DNA from: Planctomycetota bacterium
GTDB lineage: Bacteria > Planctomycetota > UBA8742 > UBA2392
DNA length: 64,000 nt
Assembly: GCA_003576915.1 (NCBI GenBank)
Contig: QEVF01000002.1
Span: forward strand, 164,209 to 228,208
Direction: 5' to 3'
This document shows, one piece after another, positions 1-8,928 of the stretch (the first letter of the stretch is position 1; the number at the start of each line of letters is the position of its first letter). The notes under the pieces are model-generated. The model was given only the letters and a program-made list of their open reading frames with translations, was not told the origin of the DNA and searched no databases. The translations under genes and the position numbers were made by a program.

Positions 1-1
1 C

Positions 2-1051
2 GAGAACCTCGCTAGGGCCTACGTCGATGCGCAGTGCTGGCACTGCCACAGTGCGAGCCAGCGGCACCAGGAGCTGTCGCGCCTCGGTGTGCAGGCGGCT
101 GGCGCCCGCCCCATGGGGCCGGACCTCTCGGGGGTTGGCGGCCTGTACCCCGACGGCTGGCACTTTGCCCATCTTTGGCAACCCGACGCCGTGAGCTGGC
201 ATTCCCACATGCCGGCCCAACGCCACCTGTTCGCGCTGGGAGGAAAGGCCGGTTCTGCCAACCTGCGAGGTGAGATGGTGCCAGTTCCGTCGGCCACAAC
301 CAGAAAGGCCGTGCAGTATGTCCAGACTCTCATGGCACCTTCCCCGCAACGCCTGCCTTGGCCTCGCGGACGGCATGGCTTGCCCGATTCAGGGAGCGTG
401 GTTGAGGGCAAGAAGCTGTTCGCGGAGTTGTGCAGCGGCTGTCACGGCGCGGACGGCGGCGGGAAGAGTGAAGTGTCCGCCTTCTTCGAGAAGCCCCCTG
501 CCAATCTTTCAGGCGGTATCATGATGTGGCGCAGCACCAGAGCGCCTTTGCCCAGCTACGACGACCTTTACACAACCCTGACCAACGGCCTGCCTGGCGC
601 GGGCATGCCATCGTTTGCACACTTGAGCGCGGGTAGCCGCGCCAGCCTGGTAGCCTACTTGGCCTCCATGCACCGTGATGAGTTCAATGCCTACGAGCCG
701 CAGTTCTCGGATGTGCTGGGGAGGGACGTGCCCACGTTCACGCCCCAGATGGTGGCGCGGGGTCGTGCCCTGTTCGCCGACAACGAGTATTACAAGTGCG
801 TCGATTGCCACGGCGATGAGGGCAAGGGCGACGGCTATCTGGGGGCGGAAGTCCGGCGAAGTTTTGGTTATCCGCCCAGAAACCTTGTGTCCGAGCGGCT
901 GCGCAGGGGCTACCCGGAGGGTGTCTATGCCACGCTTGCGCTGGGGTTGGGTCGCGCCATGTCGGGCTACCTGAAGAACGACGCAAGTAATGAGGCGGAC
1001 CTCTGGGCGCTGGTGGCCTACGTGCGCAGCATCAATCGTTTTGAGCGTTAG
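2..1051 (+). CDS. Multiheme c-type cytochrome, CcoO/CcoP-like, 5' truncated
   Basis: The reading frame is open from the first bases of the window, so the true start lies upstream. Three c-heme motifs are visible: CWHCH near residue 12, CSGCH around position 436 and CVDCH around position 799. The first part (GPDLSGVGG, then a WH..HL segment and a late HMP methionine) resembles the monoheme CcoO subunit of cbb3 oxidase. The two later domains look like class I cytochromes such as the diheme CcoP. This suggests a periplasmic electron carrier or a fused oxidase subunit. Domain identity is inferred from motif memory, and the missing N-terminus prevents assigning a membrane anchor. Confidence 0.75.
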   Translation, partial: ENLARAYVDAQCWHCHSASQRHQELSRLGVQAAGARPMGPDLSGVGGLYPDGWHFAHLWQPDAVSWHSHMPAQRHLFALGGKAGSANLRGEMVPVPSATTRKAVQYVQTLMAPSPQRLPWPRGRHGLPDSGSVVEGKKLFAELCSGCHGADGGGKSEVSAFFEKPPANLSGGIMMWRSTRAPLPSYDDLYTTLTNGLPGAGMPSFAHLSAGSRASLVAYLASMHRDEFNAYEPQFSDVLGRDVPTFTPQMVARGRALFADNEYYKCVDCHGDEGKGDGYLGAEVRRSFGYPPRNLVSERLRRGYPEGVYATLALGLGRAMSGYLKNDASNEADLWALVAYVRSINRFER

Positions 1052-1104
1052 GGCTTTGACATGCTCGGCGGGCAATCCAAACTCTCGGAAAACTAGGACA
1101 TCTC

Positions 1105-1569
1105 ATGCCGCTCTTTTCAGCCACCTACCCCATTCGATTCTCGGACGTCGATCGCGCCGGCATCCTATACTACCCACGCTTTCTGCATTACTTCCACTGC
1201 TGCTTTGAAGACTTCTTCGACCGCGGGCTGGGCATTCCCTACAACCACCTGCTCGACGTCGAGCGGATCGGCTTTCCCACGGTTCACATGGAAGTGGATT
1301 ATCTGGCGCCGCTGCGCTTTGGGGACAAAGTGGAAATCACTCTTGGCGTCGAGAAGATCGGTACAAAGAGCGTGACCTGGATGTACACCGGCACCACCTC
1401 GCGCGAAAACAAGCCGGTGCGATGCGTTCAGGCTCAGCTCATTACAGCGTGCCTGAACATGGACTCCTTCAAGGGCACCGAACTGCCCATGAAGTATCGC
1501 GACCTGTTCGCCGGATTTCTGGTGCCGGACTCTCATCGCACCGGCTTCTACAAGCCGGTGAGAGGGTGA
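1105..1569 (+). CDS. Acyl-CoA thioesterase, 4-hydroxybenzoyl-CoA thioesterase family (hot-dog fold)
   Basis: A 154-residue protein with the N-terminal signature FSDVDRAGILYYPRF, where the Asp and the following AG-x-YY-P-R-F pattern mark the 4HBT active-site helix. The length matches single-domain hot-dog thioesterases. It would hydrolyse aryl- or acyl-CoA esters in the cytoplasm. It heads a + strand series of CoA-dependent aromatic catabolism genes, which fits release or salvage of CoA from dead-end aryl-CoA products. The exact substrate cannot be read from sequence. Confidence 0.85.
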   Translation: MPLFSATYPIRFSDVDRAGILYYPRFLHYFHCCFEDFFDRGLGIPYNHLLDVERIGFPTVHMEVDYLAPLRFGDKVEITLGVEKIGTKSVTWMYTGTTSRENKPVRCVQAQLITACLNMDSFKGTELPMKYRDLFAGFLVPDSHRTGFYKPVRG

Positions 1570-1592
1570 GGCGCGATCTGAAAGGCGACGCC

Positions 1593-2342
1593 ATGATCCA
1601 TATGGCCTTTGTGCTCCTGCCCAAGGGACGCGAAGTCATCGCAGCAAAGGCGGCCAGTGCCCTGAACCGGCGGGCGCCCGGATTGGACTTCGCTCCGAGT
1701 ACCGCGGCTTCCGACGGTGAAATTACGAATCTTGAGTTCAAGGGCGGGAGGGTAATGATTGTGCCCGTGCCCATGCCGGTCCCCAAAGGTGAGGCCGACC
1801 AGGGCTTCCAGTACAGCATTGCGTCCTGGTTGCCGACTTTCAAGCCGCCCAGTCACGCCGCCCACGTCATTGTCACGCTGCGCCTGGATCAGGAAATGAC
1901 GACGCTGAACGCGCATTTGCTGTTCACGCGCGTGCTGGCGGCAGTCGTCGAGAGTACGGAAGCAGCGGGGGTTTACTGGGGCAGTGCCCGGGTCACGCAC
2001 CCCGCGGATTTCTTCCTGGACGTCGCCAACGGCGATGACCAACTCTGGACGATGCTGTGGACCGGCGTGAGCGCGGTGCGCCAGGGCGCCGATCGGCTGA
2101 GCATGCTCAGCCTGGGCATGGAACAGTTCGGATTGATGGACGCACTGGTCACCGGTCCTGTGCAGAACGCCAACGATCTGCTGATGTTCATGATGGACAT
2201 GTTGCGTTACTGCATTGAGCGCGGCTCGGCGATACCCCATGGCGACACAGTCGGCCGCACGAATCAGGAGCGGCTCAAGGTCAAGCATGTACCCTCGCCC
2301 ATTGACGCGACCAGGAAGGTCTGGTCCGTGGATATTCCGTAA
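1593..2342 (+). CDS. DUF4261-like protein
   Basis: A 249-residue cytoplasmic protein without signal peptide. The ATG at 1593 is chosen because AAAGG lies about 10 bases upstream; a GTG at 1563 overlapping the previous stop is the alternative. The core has a GVYWG motif followed by a HPADFF segment and a C-terminal stretch rich in Met and Leu, which recalls the DUF4261 family. Function is unknown. Its position between the thioesterase and the CoA ligase suggests co-transcription, but DUF4261 proteins are not known pathway enzymes. Confidence 0.6.
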   Translation: MIHMAFVLLPKGREVIAAKAASALNRRAPGLDFAPSTAASDGEITNLEFKGGRVMIVPVPMPVPKGEADQGFQYSIASWLPTFKPPSHAAHVIVTLRLDQEMTTLNAHLLFTRVLAAVVESTEAAGVYWGSARVTHPADFFLDVANGDDQLWTMLWTGVSAVRQGADRLSMLSLGMEQFGLMDALVTGPVQNANDLLMFMMDMLRYCIERGSAIPHGDTVGRTNQERLKVKHVPSPIDATRKVWSVDIP

Positions 2343-2362
2343 CTGGTCTTCGAGGCCCAGCC

Positions 2363-3976
2363 ATGCGTCATCAGCCGGCGTTTCCTGACACTCTCAACAT
2401 GGCTTCCTATTTCGTGGATGCCAACATTGAGGCTGGTCGCGGCTCCAAGACCGCGATCCGCTATGAAGGCAAATCAATCACGTATCAAGAAGTGTTCGAA
2501 CAGGTCAATCGCGCGGGCAACGGCCTCCTGAATCTGGGCCTGCAGGCAGAACAGCGTGTGCTGGTGTGTTTGCAGGACAGGCCGGAGTTTGCCTATGCCT
2601 GGTTTGGCACCCTGAAAGCCGGCGGCGTCGCCACGCAGATCAACCCGCAACTCCCGGCCGCAGACTACGCCTACTATCTGAACTACACCAAAGCACCGAT
2701 TGCCATTGTTGATGCTGCCGCGCTGCCGGAGTTCGAGCCGGCGATCAGGCAGGCGCGCCACCTGCGTGAAGTGGTCGTGGTGGGGGGAGATGAAGGCATT
2801 CGTGGCCAATGGACCGCCTGGGAGGACTGGATTCAAAAGTGGTCGCCTCAGCTCGAAGCAGCGCCGACAAGCAAAGACGACCCTGCGGTGTGGCTGTTCA
2901 CCAGCGGTACGACAGGCCAGAGCAAAGCCGCCGTTCACACCCACGCACACTTTCCGTTCAACACGGAAGTCTACGCCAAGGCATTCATCGGCATGCGGGA
3001 ATCGGACATCACCATCTCCGGCCCCCGCCTGTTCTTTGGTTATGCCACGGGGACCAACCTGATGTTTCCCTTTGCGGTGGGCGCCACCACCGTAGTTTTC
3101 AGGGAGCGCCCGTTGCCGGGCAAACTGTTTGAGCTCATTGAGCGCGAGCAATGCACCGTGTTCACCAGCGTCCCCACCCTGATCAACAACTTTCTGCAGG
3201 CGCCTCGTGAAGAGCGCCGAAGCCTGACATCTCTTCGGTACATGTGGAGCGCCGGGGAAGCCCTGCCCCGCGACCTGCACGAGCGTTGGGACCGGGAGTT
3301 CGGTGTGCCCATCGTGGATGGCATCGGCAGCGCGGAGAGCTTCCACATCTACATCTCCAACCGGCCCAAGGGCCCCCTTGGAGAAGCCGACATCCGTCCC
3401 GGATCACTGGGAAGGCTGGTGCCGGGCTATGAGGCCAAACTTCTGGACGACGAGGGGCGGCCTGTGGCCGTCGGCGATGTTGGCACGCTCTGGGTTCGCG
3501 GCGACTCTGTGGCTCTTCACTATCACGCCGCCTACGAAAAATCGAAGGAGCATTTGCGGGGAGGCTGGGTTGTCAGCGGAGACAAGTTCCGCTGCGACGA
3601 ACAGGGTTATTGGTGGTACGAGGGACGGGGCGACGACCTGCTCAAGGTGGGGGGCATCTATGTCAGCCCCCTCGAAGTTGAGAACTGCCTGATGCAGCAT
3701 CCGGCCGTGAAGGAGTGCTGCGTCATCGGCCGCGACGACGACGCCGGCCTGATCAAGCCCCTGGCCATCGTGGTCCCGAATGCGGATTATCTGGCCGAAC
3801 GCTCAAGAGACCTCGTGCGAGACGAACTCATCGCCTTTGCCAAGGAGCGCCTGGCGCGATACAAGGCGCCTCGCTGGGTTGAGTTCCGGGACGTTGCCCT
3901 GCCTCGAAACGACCGCGACAAGATCGATCGCAAGAAGCTTCGCAGCGATGATCAGCCCCCCAGGAGGCAGCCATGA
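2363..3976 (+). CDS. Benzoate-CoA ligase family protein (AMP-forming)
   Basis: A 537-residue adenylate-forming enzyme. The P-loop-like motif TSGTTGQSKAAVHTH is at about residue 180, the YGATG-equivalent GIGSAES at about 320, the hinge YEGRGDDLLKVGG at about 420 and the catalytic lysine region NDRDKIDRKKLR near the C-terminus. The RPKGPLGEADIRPGS segment is characteristic, as I recall, of benzoate/2-aminobenzoate-CoA ligases rather than acetyl-CoA synthetases. It would activate an aromatic acid with ATP and CoA as the entry step of the cluster. The stop overlaps the next start by four bases (ATGA), so the two are translationally coupled. Confidence 0.85.
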   Translation: MRHQPAFPDTLNMASYFVDANIEAGRGSKTAIRYEGKSITYQEVFEQVNRAGNGLLNLGLQAEQRVLVCLQDRPEFAYAWFGTLKAGGVATQINPQLPAADYAYYLNYTKAPIAIVDAAALPEFEPAIRQARHLREVVVVGGDEGIRGQWTAWEDWIQKWSPQLEAAPTSKDDPAVWLFTSGTTGQSKAAVHTHAHFPFNTEVYAKAFIGMRESDITISGPRLFFGYATGTNLMFPFAVGATTVVFRERPLPGKLFELIEREQCTVFTSVPTLINNFLQAPREERRSLTSLRYMWSAGEALPRDLHERWDREFGVPIVDGIGSAESFHIYISNRPKGPLGEADIRPGSLGRLVPGYEAKLLDDEGRPVAVGDVGTLWVRGDSVALHYHAAYEKSKEHLRGGWVVSGDKFRCDEQGYWWYEGRGDDLLKVGGIYVSPLEVENCLMQHPAVKECCVIGRDDDAGLIKPLAIVVPNADYLAERSRDLVRDELIAFAKERLARYKAPRWVEFRDVALPRNDRDKIDRKKLRSDDQPPRRQP

Positions 3977-4734
3977 GCGACGCCCGCCTGGCCAACGCGC
4001 GCTGGCCCGATGTCAAAGCCGCCCTTGAAAGCGGCAAGCCCATTGTGGCCATCTTGCCCTGCGGCGCCACCGAGGCCCACGGCCCCCATCTTCCCCTGGG
4101 CACAGACGTGATCATCTCCGAGAGCATTGCCGCCTTTGCCCTGCCCAAACTTGAGGAGCGCGGCATCCACGTCCTGGTTCTGCCTTCGCTGGCCTATGCG
4201 CCGGCCGAGTACGCGGCGGGCTTTGCCGGCACCATCAGCATTTCCATGGACGCGGCCTTGGCGCTTGTGTTGGACATCGCACGCAGCCTCAAGAAGCAGG
4301 GCTTTGCGATGCTGGCCCTGGTCAACTCACATTTCGATCCGGCCAACGTCGCCGTGCTGAGGGATGCGTCGGAGACCATCGTGCGCGAAATCGGCCTGAA
4401 GGTCGCCTTTCCGGATTTCACGCGCCGAAAGCTTGCCGAAAAACTCACCGACGAGTTCAAGAGTGGTGCCTGCCACGCCGGGCAATTCGAAGGCTCCCTG
4501 GTGCTGGCATCACGGCCGGAACTCGTGGATGACGACGCGCGCCTGCAGCTTCCCCCCAACTCCAACAGCCTGGTGGCCGCCTTTGCAAAAGGGGCCAAGA
4601 CCTTTGAAGAAGCCGGCGGCCCGCAAGCCTACTTCGGCACCCCTGCGGGGGCGTCTGCGGAAGAAGGTGTCGCATCTTTGGACTGCATGAGCGACATGAT
4701 TGTCCAAGCCATCGCGGCTCAGCTTGAGCCCTGA
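3973..4734 (+). CDS. Creatininase family amidohydrolase
   Basis: A 253-residue protein with the metal-binding signature GATEAHGPHLPLGTD (Glu, His and Asp ligands) near residue 34. A NSHFDPAN segment replaces the usual NGHGGN, and HAGQFEGS replaces HAGE-x-E-TS, so one glutamate ligand position is Gln here. The family hydrolyses amide or lactam bonds (creatininase, MftE, Fapy deaminase). In this CoA-ligase cluster it may open or deamidate a nitrogen-containing intermediate; that role is inference. It is coupled to the ligase by a 4-bp overlap. Confidence 0.82.
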   Translation: MSDARLANARWPDVKAALESGKPIVAILPCGATEAHGPHLPLGTDVIISESIAAFALPKLEERGIHVLVLPSLAYAPAEYAAGFAGTISISMDAALALVLDIARSLKKQGFAMLALVNSHFDPANVAVLRDASETIVREIGLKVAFPDFTRRKLAEKLTDEFKSGACHAGQFEGSLVLASRPELVDDDARLQLPPNSNSLVAAFAKGAKTFEEAGGPQAYFGTPAGASAEEGVASLDCMSDMIVQAIAAQLEP

Positions 4735-4771
4735 GATTTGATTTTCATTCAAGTTGATATCTACCATTTGC

Positions 4772-4785
4772 AACCATTCATGGTT
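4772..4785. promoter_or_regulatory. Inverted repeat, candidate MarR-type operator
   Basis: The unusually AT-rich gap upstream of the SDR gene holds the perfect inverted repeat AACCAT-tc-ATGGTT. It lies 17 bp before the SDR start and the downstream operon encodes a MarR regulator. MarR proteins bind short palindromes of this size. Assignment is by context only. Confidence 0.3.
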
Positions 4786-4801
4786 CAATTACTGTAGTTG
4801 C

Positions 4802-5539
4802 ATGGAATCACCTTCGGTCATCGTTACGGGTGCATCGCGCGGCATTGGTTTGGCCATTGCGCGTGAGTTATTGCGGGATGGCGCCTACCGAGTTGTGGCG
4901 GTGGCGCGCGATAAGGCGGCGCTGCAGGCCGCCTACATGGCTTCGCCCGGTGTCGAGATACTGGCATTGGACGTCACAAGTGCGGAGGCGGGTGAAAAGC
5001 TGGCACAGTCCTGTCCGCAGGCTTGGGGCTTGGTGAACAACGCCGGCATGGCCGAAAGTGCTCCGTTGAAGCATACGGATGACGACTTACTTCGCCGTCA
5101 CATGGAGTTGAATTTTTACGCGCCCATGCGACTTTCTCGCGCGCTGGTGGCCGGCGGTGTCAGGCGCGTCGTCAATGTGTGCAGCACGGCAGCGCTGACC
5201 GGCTATCCCTACGTGAGTGCCTATGCCGCGAGCAAGCACGCGCTTCTGGGCGCCACGCGCAGCCTGGCGCGGGAGTTCGCGGCCAAGGGGGTCACTTTCA
5301 ACGCTGTTTGCCCCGGATACGTGCGGACGGAAATGTTTGAGCGCACCCTCCAGAACATTGCCGCCAAGACCGGCCTGGACAGATCCGGCGCGGAGTTGAA
5401 GCTCGCACAGCTCAGCCCCCAGGGCCGCGTGTATGAACCGGCCGAGGTGGCGGCACTTGTGCGATTCCTGATGGGGCCGCAGGCAGGCGGCATCAATGGT
5501 CAGGCGCTGAGTATTGACGGTGGCGAAGTTGCCCACTGA
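4802..5539 (+). CDS. SDR family NAD(P)-dependent oxidoreductase
   Basis: A 245-residue classical short-chain dehydrogenase. The cofactor motif TGASRGIG is at residues 8-15, NNAG at about 80, the catalytic Ser in VNVCSTAA and the YAASK motif at about 140. The ATG at 4802 is chosen because it gives the usual short N-terminus before the Rossmann glycine motif. It probably oxidises a 3-hydroxyacyl-CoA or a cyclic hydroxyl intermediate of the aromatic pathway. It begins a likely operon with the RidA and MarR genes that follow at close spacing. Confidence 0.85.
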   Translation: MESPSVIVTGASRGIGLAIARELLRDGAYRVVAVARDKAALQAAYMASPGVEILALDVTSAEAGEKLAQSCPQAWGLVNNAGMAESAPLKHTDDDLLRRHMELNFYAPMRLSRALVAGGVRRVVNVCSTAALTGYPYVSAYAASKHALLGATRSLAREFAAKGVTFNAVCPGYVRTEMFERTLQNIAAKTGLDRSGAELKLAQLSPQGRVYEPAEVAALVRFLMGPQAGGINGQALSIDGGEVAH

Positions 5540-5552
5540 TGGGGAGCAAGAT

Positions 5553-6002
5553 GTGAGCAGAAAGCCGACTCAACCGATCGAGGAGACCGAGCGCCCGGAG
5601 GAAACCACAAGCGTGTTCCTGCCCCAGGGCTGGCCGCGCCCGAAGGGATACTCCAACGCCGTGGTCCTCCCGCGGGGCCGAATGCTGTGCATTTCGGGCA
5701 TGGTGGCCTGGGACGCGAACGAGCAGATTGTGTCCTCGGACTTTGCCGAGCAGTTCCGTCAGGCCCTGAGCAACGTGCTGGAGTGCGCCAGGGCGGCGGG
5801 CAGCCGCGCGGACTGCATCGGGCGCCTGACGATTTTCGTGGCGGACATGGCGGCTTACAAGGCGTCGCGACCCGCGCTGGCCCGAATTTATCGGGGCCTG
5901 TTCGGCAATCACTATCCGGCCATGACGCTGGTAGAAGTGAAGTCGCTGTTGGAAGAAGGAGCGCTGGTCGAGATTGAGGCGGCCGGCGTCGTACCCGATT
6001 AG
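5553..6002 (+). CDS. RidA/YjgF family protein
   Basis: A 149-residue protein starting at a GTG preceded by GGGGAG at good spacing. The RidA core is recognised from the SGMVAWD segment, the QFRQALSNVLECARAAGS helix and the C-terminal EIEAAGVV strand. RidA proteins hydrolyse reactive enamine/imine intermediates to ketones and ammonia. Its presence suggests that the pathway handles an amino-substituted substrate such as 2-aminobenzoate. The arginine usually seen before the terminal motif is not obvious, so deaminase activity is not certain. Confidence 0.82.
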   Translation: MSRKPTQPIEETERPEETTSVFLPQGWPRPKGYSNAVVLPRGRMLCISGMVAWDANEQIVSSDFAEQFRQALSNVLECARAAGSRADCIGRLTIFVADMAAYKASRPALARIYRGLFGNHYPAMTLVEVKSLLEEGALVEIEAAGVVPD

Positions 6003-6018
6003 TCAACGAAAGGCCTGC

Positions 6019-6522
6019 ATGAAACCGCTGTCAGACACCCAGCCCCACGGACACCTTGCACTGCAGCCGCACGAGAGAGCGCTGATCGGCATGTGGCTTC
6101 GGCTGGCCAAGTGCTACAACCTCGCCCTGCGGGACGTTCGCGCCAGTCTCCGCGACGCCTGCACCCTGCCCCAGTTTGACGTGCTGTCACAACTCAAGCG
6201 CAGCGATGAGCGAGGACTGACATTCTCCGAGCTTTCCCGCCTGCTCCTGGTGACGGCGGGCAACCTGACGGGCATCATTGACCGTCTGGAGGAACAGGGC
6301 CTGGTGCGGCGCGAAACCAACCCGGAAGACCGGCGCGAGACCTTCATCAAGCTAACCGAGAAGGGCCGCGACTACGCCACGGAAATCATCCCCAAGCACG
6401 AGCGGGACCTGGTGAAAATCTTCTCGGGCCTCAAGCCGGAAACGGTGGACCACCTGCGCAGCGGCCTGGCTGACCTGCGCAAGCACCTGGACACCCACGG
6501 TCGTCACGGAAGCGACGAATAG
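6019..6522 (+). CDS. MarR family transcriptional regulator
   Basis: A 167-residue winged-helix regulator. The recognition region LTFSELSRLLLVTAGNLTGIIDRLEEQGLV is followed by the wing RRETNPEDRRETFIKLTEKG, the classic MarR DNA-binding layout. Family members repress aromatic catabolic operons and are released by aryl-CoA or aromatic-acid ligands. It sits inside the cluster it probably controls. The inverted repeat at 4772-4785 is a candidate site. Confidence 0.9.
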   Translation: MKPLSDTQPHGHLALQPHERALIGMWLRLAKCYNLALRDVRASLRDACTLPQFDVLSQLKRSDERGLTFSELSRLLLVTAGNLTGIIDRLEEQGLVRRETNPEDRRETFIKLTEKGRDYATEIIPKHERDLVKIFSGLKPETVDHLRSGLADLRKHLDTHGRHGSDE

Positions 6523-6530
6523 GAGGCGCC

Positions 6531-7319
6531 GTGAATCCCAAGGGCTTTCTGTACACCGAGCAGGGCGGCGTCGGCACCATCACGCTCAATCGTCCCGAGC
6601 GACTCAATGCTCTCACGTTCGCCATCTACGCCGAACTTGGCGCGTTCTTCCGCCACCTCGCTCAGCGGGACTCCTGCCGCGTGGTCATCATCACCGGCTC
6701 GGGACGGGCCTTCTGCAGCGGGGGCGACGTCGAGGACATCATCGGGGAATTGTTCGCCCGCGATATGCAGGGACTGCTGGACTTCACCCGATTGACGGTG
6801 GACCTGATTCGCGCCATGCGCACGCTGCGCAAGCCCGTGGTAGCAGCCCTCAACGGTACGACGTGCGGCGCCGGCGCGGCCATTGCCCTTGCCTGCGACT
6901 TCCGCATCGCAAGTGACGCGGCCAAGTGCGCGTTTCTGTTCACGAAGGTGGGGCTCAGCGGGGCGGACATGGGGGCGTGCTTTCTGCTCCCGCGTGTGGT
7001 GGGTCTGACCAAGGCCACACAACTGCTCATGCTGGGCGATTTCATTTCAGCCCAGGAAGCGGCTGATATCGGCCTGTACAACGAAGTCGTTGAGCCTGAG
7101 CGGCTCCTGGAGCGGGCACAGGAAGTCGCGCAGAAACTGTCCAAAGGCCCCGCCTTTGGCCTGGCCATGACGAAGGAACTGCTCAACCGCGCCATGAGCT
7201 TCGACCTCGAGACAGCCCTGGAAGCTGAAGCGCAGGCACAGGCTATCTGCATGCAGCATCCGGACTTCCGCGAGAGCTATGACGCGTGGAAACAGAAGCG
7301 CGAGCCGAAGTTCAGGTAG
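6531..7319 (+). CDS. Enoyl-CoA hydratase/isomerase family protein
   Basis: A 262-residue crotonase-fold protein, GTG start with TAGGAGG eight bases upstream. The oxyanion-hole motifs are GRAFCSGGDVEDI at about residue 60 and NGTTCGAGAAIALACD at about 110. The later active-site segment reads FLFTKVGLSGADMGACFLLPR and lacks the usual second glutamate. It may hydrate an enoyl-CoA or act as a lyase, isomerase or hydrolase within ring-product beta-oxidation. The following ATG is only a few bases away, so it is in one operon with the acyl-CoA dehydrogenase. Confidence 0.88.
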   Translation: MNPKGFLYTEQGGVGTITLNRPERLNALTFAIYAELGAFFRHLAQRDSCRVVIITGSGRAFCSGGDVEDIIGELFARDMQGLLDFTRLTVDLIRAMRTLRKPVVAALNGTTCGAGAAIALACDFRIASDAAKCAFLFTKVGLSGADMGACFLLPRVVGLTKATQLLMLGDFISAQEAADIGLYNEVVEPERLLERAQEVAQKLSKGPAFGLAMTKELLNRAMSFDLETALEAEAQAQAICMQHPDFRESYDAWKQKREPKFR

Positions 7320-7322
7320 CCC

Positions 7323-8483
7323 ATGGACGACCTGCTGCAACTCCCGTGGTTCTCCGATGCCCAGCGCGAACTCGTGCGCGAGCTTCATGCGCGAGCCGGA
7401 GCCGAACGCTGGCTGGACCCCGGCATCGATGACGCGGCAGCGCTGCGCGCGGCCCTGGGCGCCCTCGGGCGCTGGGGCTATCTGCGTCTGACCGTGTCTG
7501 AGCCCTGGAACCTGACCAACAATGTGCTGGCGCGCGAGGCGCTGGCCTATCATTGCGGCATTGCCGACCTGGCCTTTGTCATGCAGGCCCTGGGCGCCCT
7601 GCCCATCCTGCTCATGGGCAGCGAGGCAACCAAGGCGGTCCTGCTCCCCAAGGTAGCTTCGGGAGAGGCGTGCATGGCCTTTGCGTTGTCCGAGCCTGAG
7701 GCCGGAAGCGACGTAGCGGCGCTGACCACCACGGCCAGGCGCGAGGCTCAAGGCGGCTATCGCATCCAGGGCTGCAAGCACCTGATCAGCAACGCCGGCG
7801 TGGCGGACTACTACACTGTTTTTGCGCGCACGGGTGAGGGAAAGAAGGGCATCAGCGCGTTTGTGGTTCACGCACGGGCTCCCGGAGTCGAGATTGAGCG
7901 GCAGGTTCCCAGCGCTCCGCACCCCCTTGGCATCGTGCGCTTTGCCGATGTCGCGGTGCCGTCGTCGGCCTTGCTTGGCGCCGAGGGCGATGGCCTGAAA
8001 CTGGCGCTCATGACGCTGGAGCGCTGCCGCACGACGGTGGGGGCGGCCGCGTGTGGCTTTGCCCGCCGCGCCTTGGACGAAGCGCTCAAGCACTGCCGCG
8101 GGCGCAGGATGTTCGGAAGCACGCTGTCAGAGCAGCCCCTGGCCCAGGCGCGACTGGCCGAGATGCAGGCAAGGCTGGAGGCATCGCGCCTGCTGGTTTA
8201 CCGGGCTGCCTGGGCCTACGATCAGTCAGCAGGCCGGACCCGCATTACGAGGCAGGCCGCAGTAGCGAAGTGGCAGGCCACCGAGAATGCCCAGTGGATC
8301 ATCGATCAGGCCCTGCAACTGGCCGGAGGCCTGGGCGTGCTGCAGGGCAGTATCTTCGAGCGCCTTTACCGCGAAATCAGGCCCCTGCGGATTTACGAAG
8401 GGGCCAGCGAAGTCCAGCAACTCGTGATCGCGCGGGAGCTGCTCTCAAGCCCCGCCGCAGCCCCGCAGGAGCCTTTACCATGA
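7323..8483 (+). CDS. Acyl-CoA dehydrogenase
   Basis: A 386-residue FAD-dependent acyl-CoA dehydrogenase. Visible signatures are AFALSEPEAGSD (family signature 1) near residue 120 and LQLAGGLGVLQGS followed by RIYEGASEVQQLVIAREL, which contains the catalytic glutamate, at the C-terminus. Length matches the family. It would form the alpha,beta-double bond of an acyl-CoA in the pathway. Its stop overlaps the ferredoxin start by ATGA, which suggests that this ferredoxin could serve as an electron partner. Confidence 0.9.
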   Translation: MDDLLQLPWFSDAQRELVRELHARAGAERWLDPGIDDAAALRAALGALGRWGYLRLTVSEPWNLTNNVLAREALAYHCGIADLAFVMQALGALPILLMGSEATKAVLLPKVASGEACMAFALSEPEAGSDVAALTTTARREAQGGYRIQGCKHLISNAGVADYYTVFARTGEGKKGISAFVVHARAPGVEIERQVPSAPHPLGIVRFADVAVPSSALLGAEGDGLKLALMTLERCRTTVGAAACGFARRALDEALKHCRGRRMFGSTLSEQPLAQARLAEMQARLEASRLLVYRAAWAYDQSAGRTRITRQAAVAKWQATENAQWIIDQALQLAGGLGVLQGSIFERLYREIRPLRIYEGASEVQQLVIARELLSSPAAAPQEPLP

Positions 8484-8848
8484 GCACCTATCCTCCCTAT
8501 GAGCGGCACGTCTTCATATGTTTGAACGAGCGTCCGCCGGACAACAAGCGGGGCGACTGCAAGCGCAAGGGAGCCGAAGAGGTTCTGCAGCGCTTCAAGG
8601 ACCTGGTGGACCAGAAGAAGCTCAAGCCGCGTATCCGCGCGCAGAAGTCCGGGTGCCTTGACACCTGTGAGCATGGCGTAAGCGTTGTCGTCTATCCCGA
8701 AGGCGTGTGGTATGCACGGGTCACCGTGGCCGACGTGGACGAAATCGTGGAAAGCCATCTGATCCAGGGCAAGCCCGTCGAGCGCCTGCGGCTGCATCCC
8801 GCGCTGCCCAGGGATTCAGGCAAGATTCATCCCGTCGGCGGTGCTTAG
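8480..8848 (+). CDS. Thioredoxin-like [2Fe-2S] ferredoxin
   Basis: A 122-residue protein. The four-cysteine arrangement (Cys in HVFICLNE, GDCKRKG and GCLDTCEHG) matches the thioredoxin-like 2Fe-2S ferredoxin family. A C-terminal helix (VADVDEIVESHLIQGKPVERL) matches the usual VDEI..EHL..G..V.RL ending. It overlaps the acyl-CoA dehydrogenase stop by four bases. It likely shuttles electrons to or from the flavoenzymes next to it. Confidence 0.85.
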   Translation: MSTYPPYERHVFICLNERPPDNKRGDCKRKGAEEVLQRFKDLVDQKKLKPRIRAQKSGCLDTCEHGVSVVVYPEGVWYARVTVADVDEIVESHLIQGKPVERLRLHPALPRDSGKIHPVGGA

Positions 8849-8928
8849 ACGCCGCACCATGTCGCCTTTGCACGCTCGTGTTTAGTCGTCTAACACTGCG
8901 CCTGATCGCGCTACCCGAGGCCGTCTTC

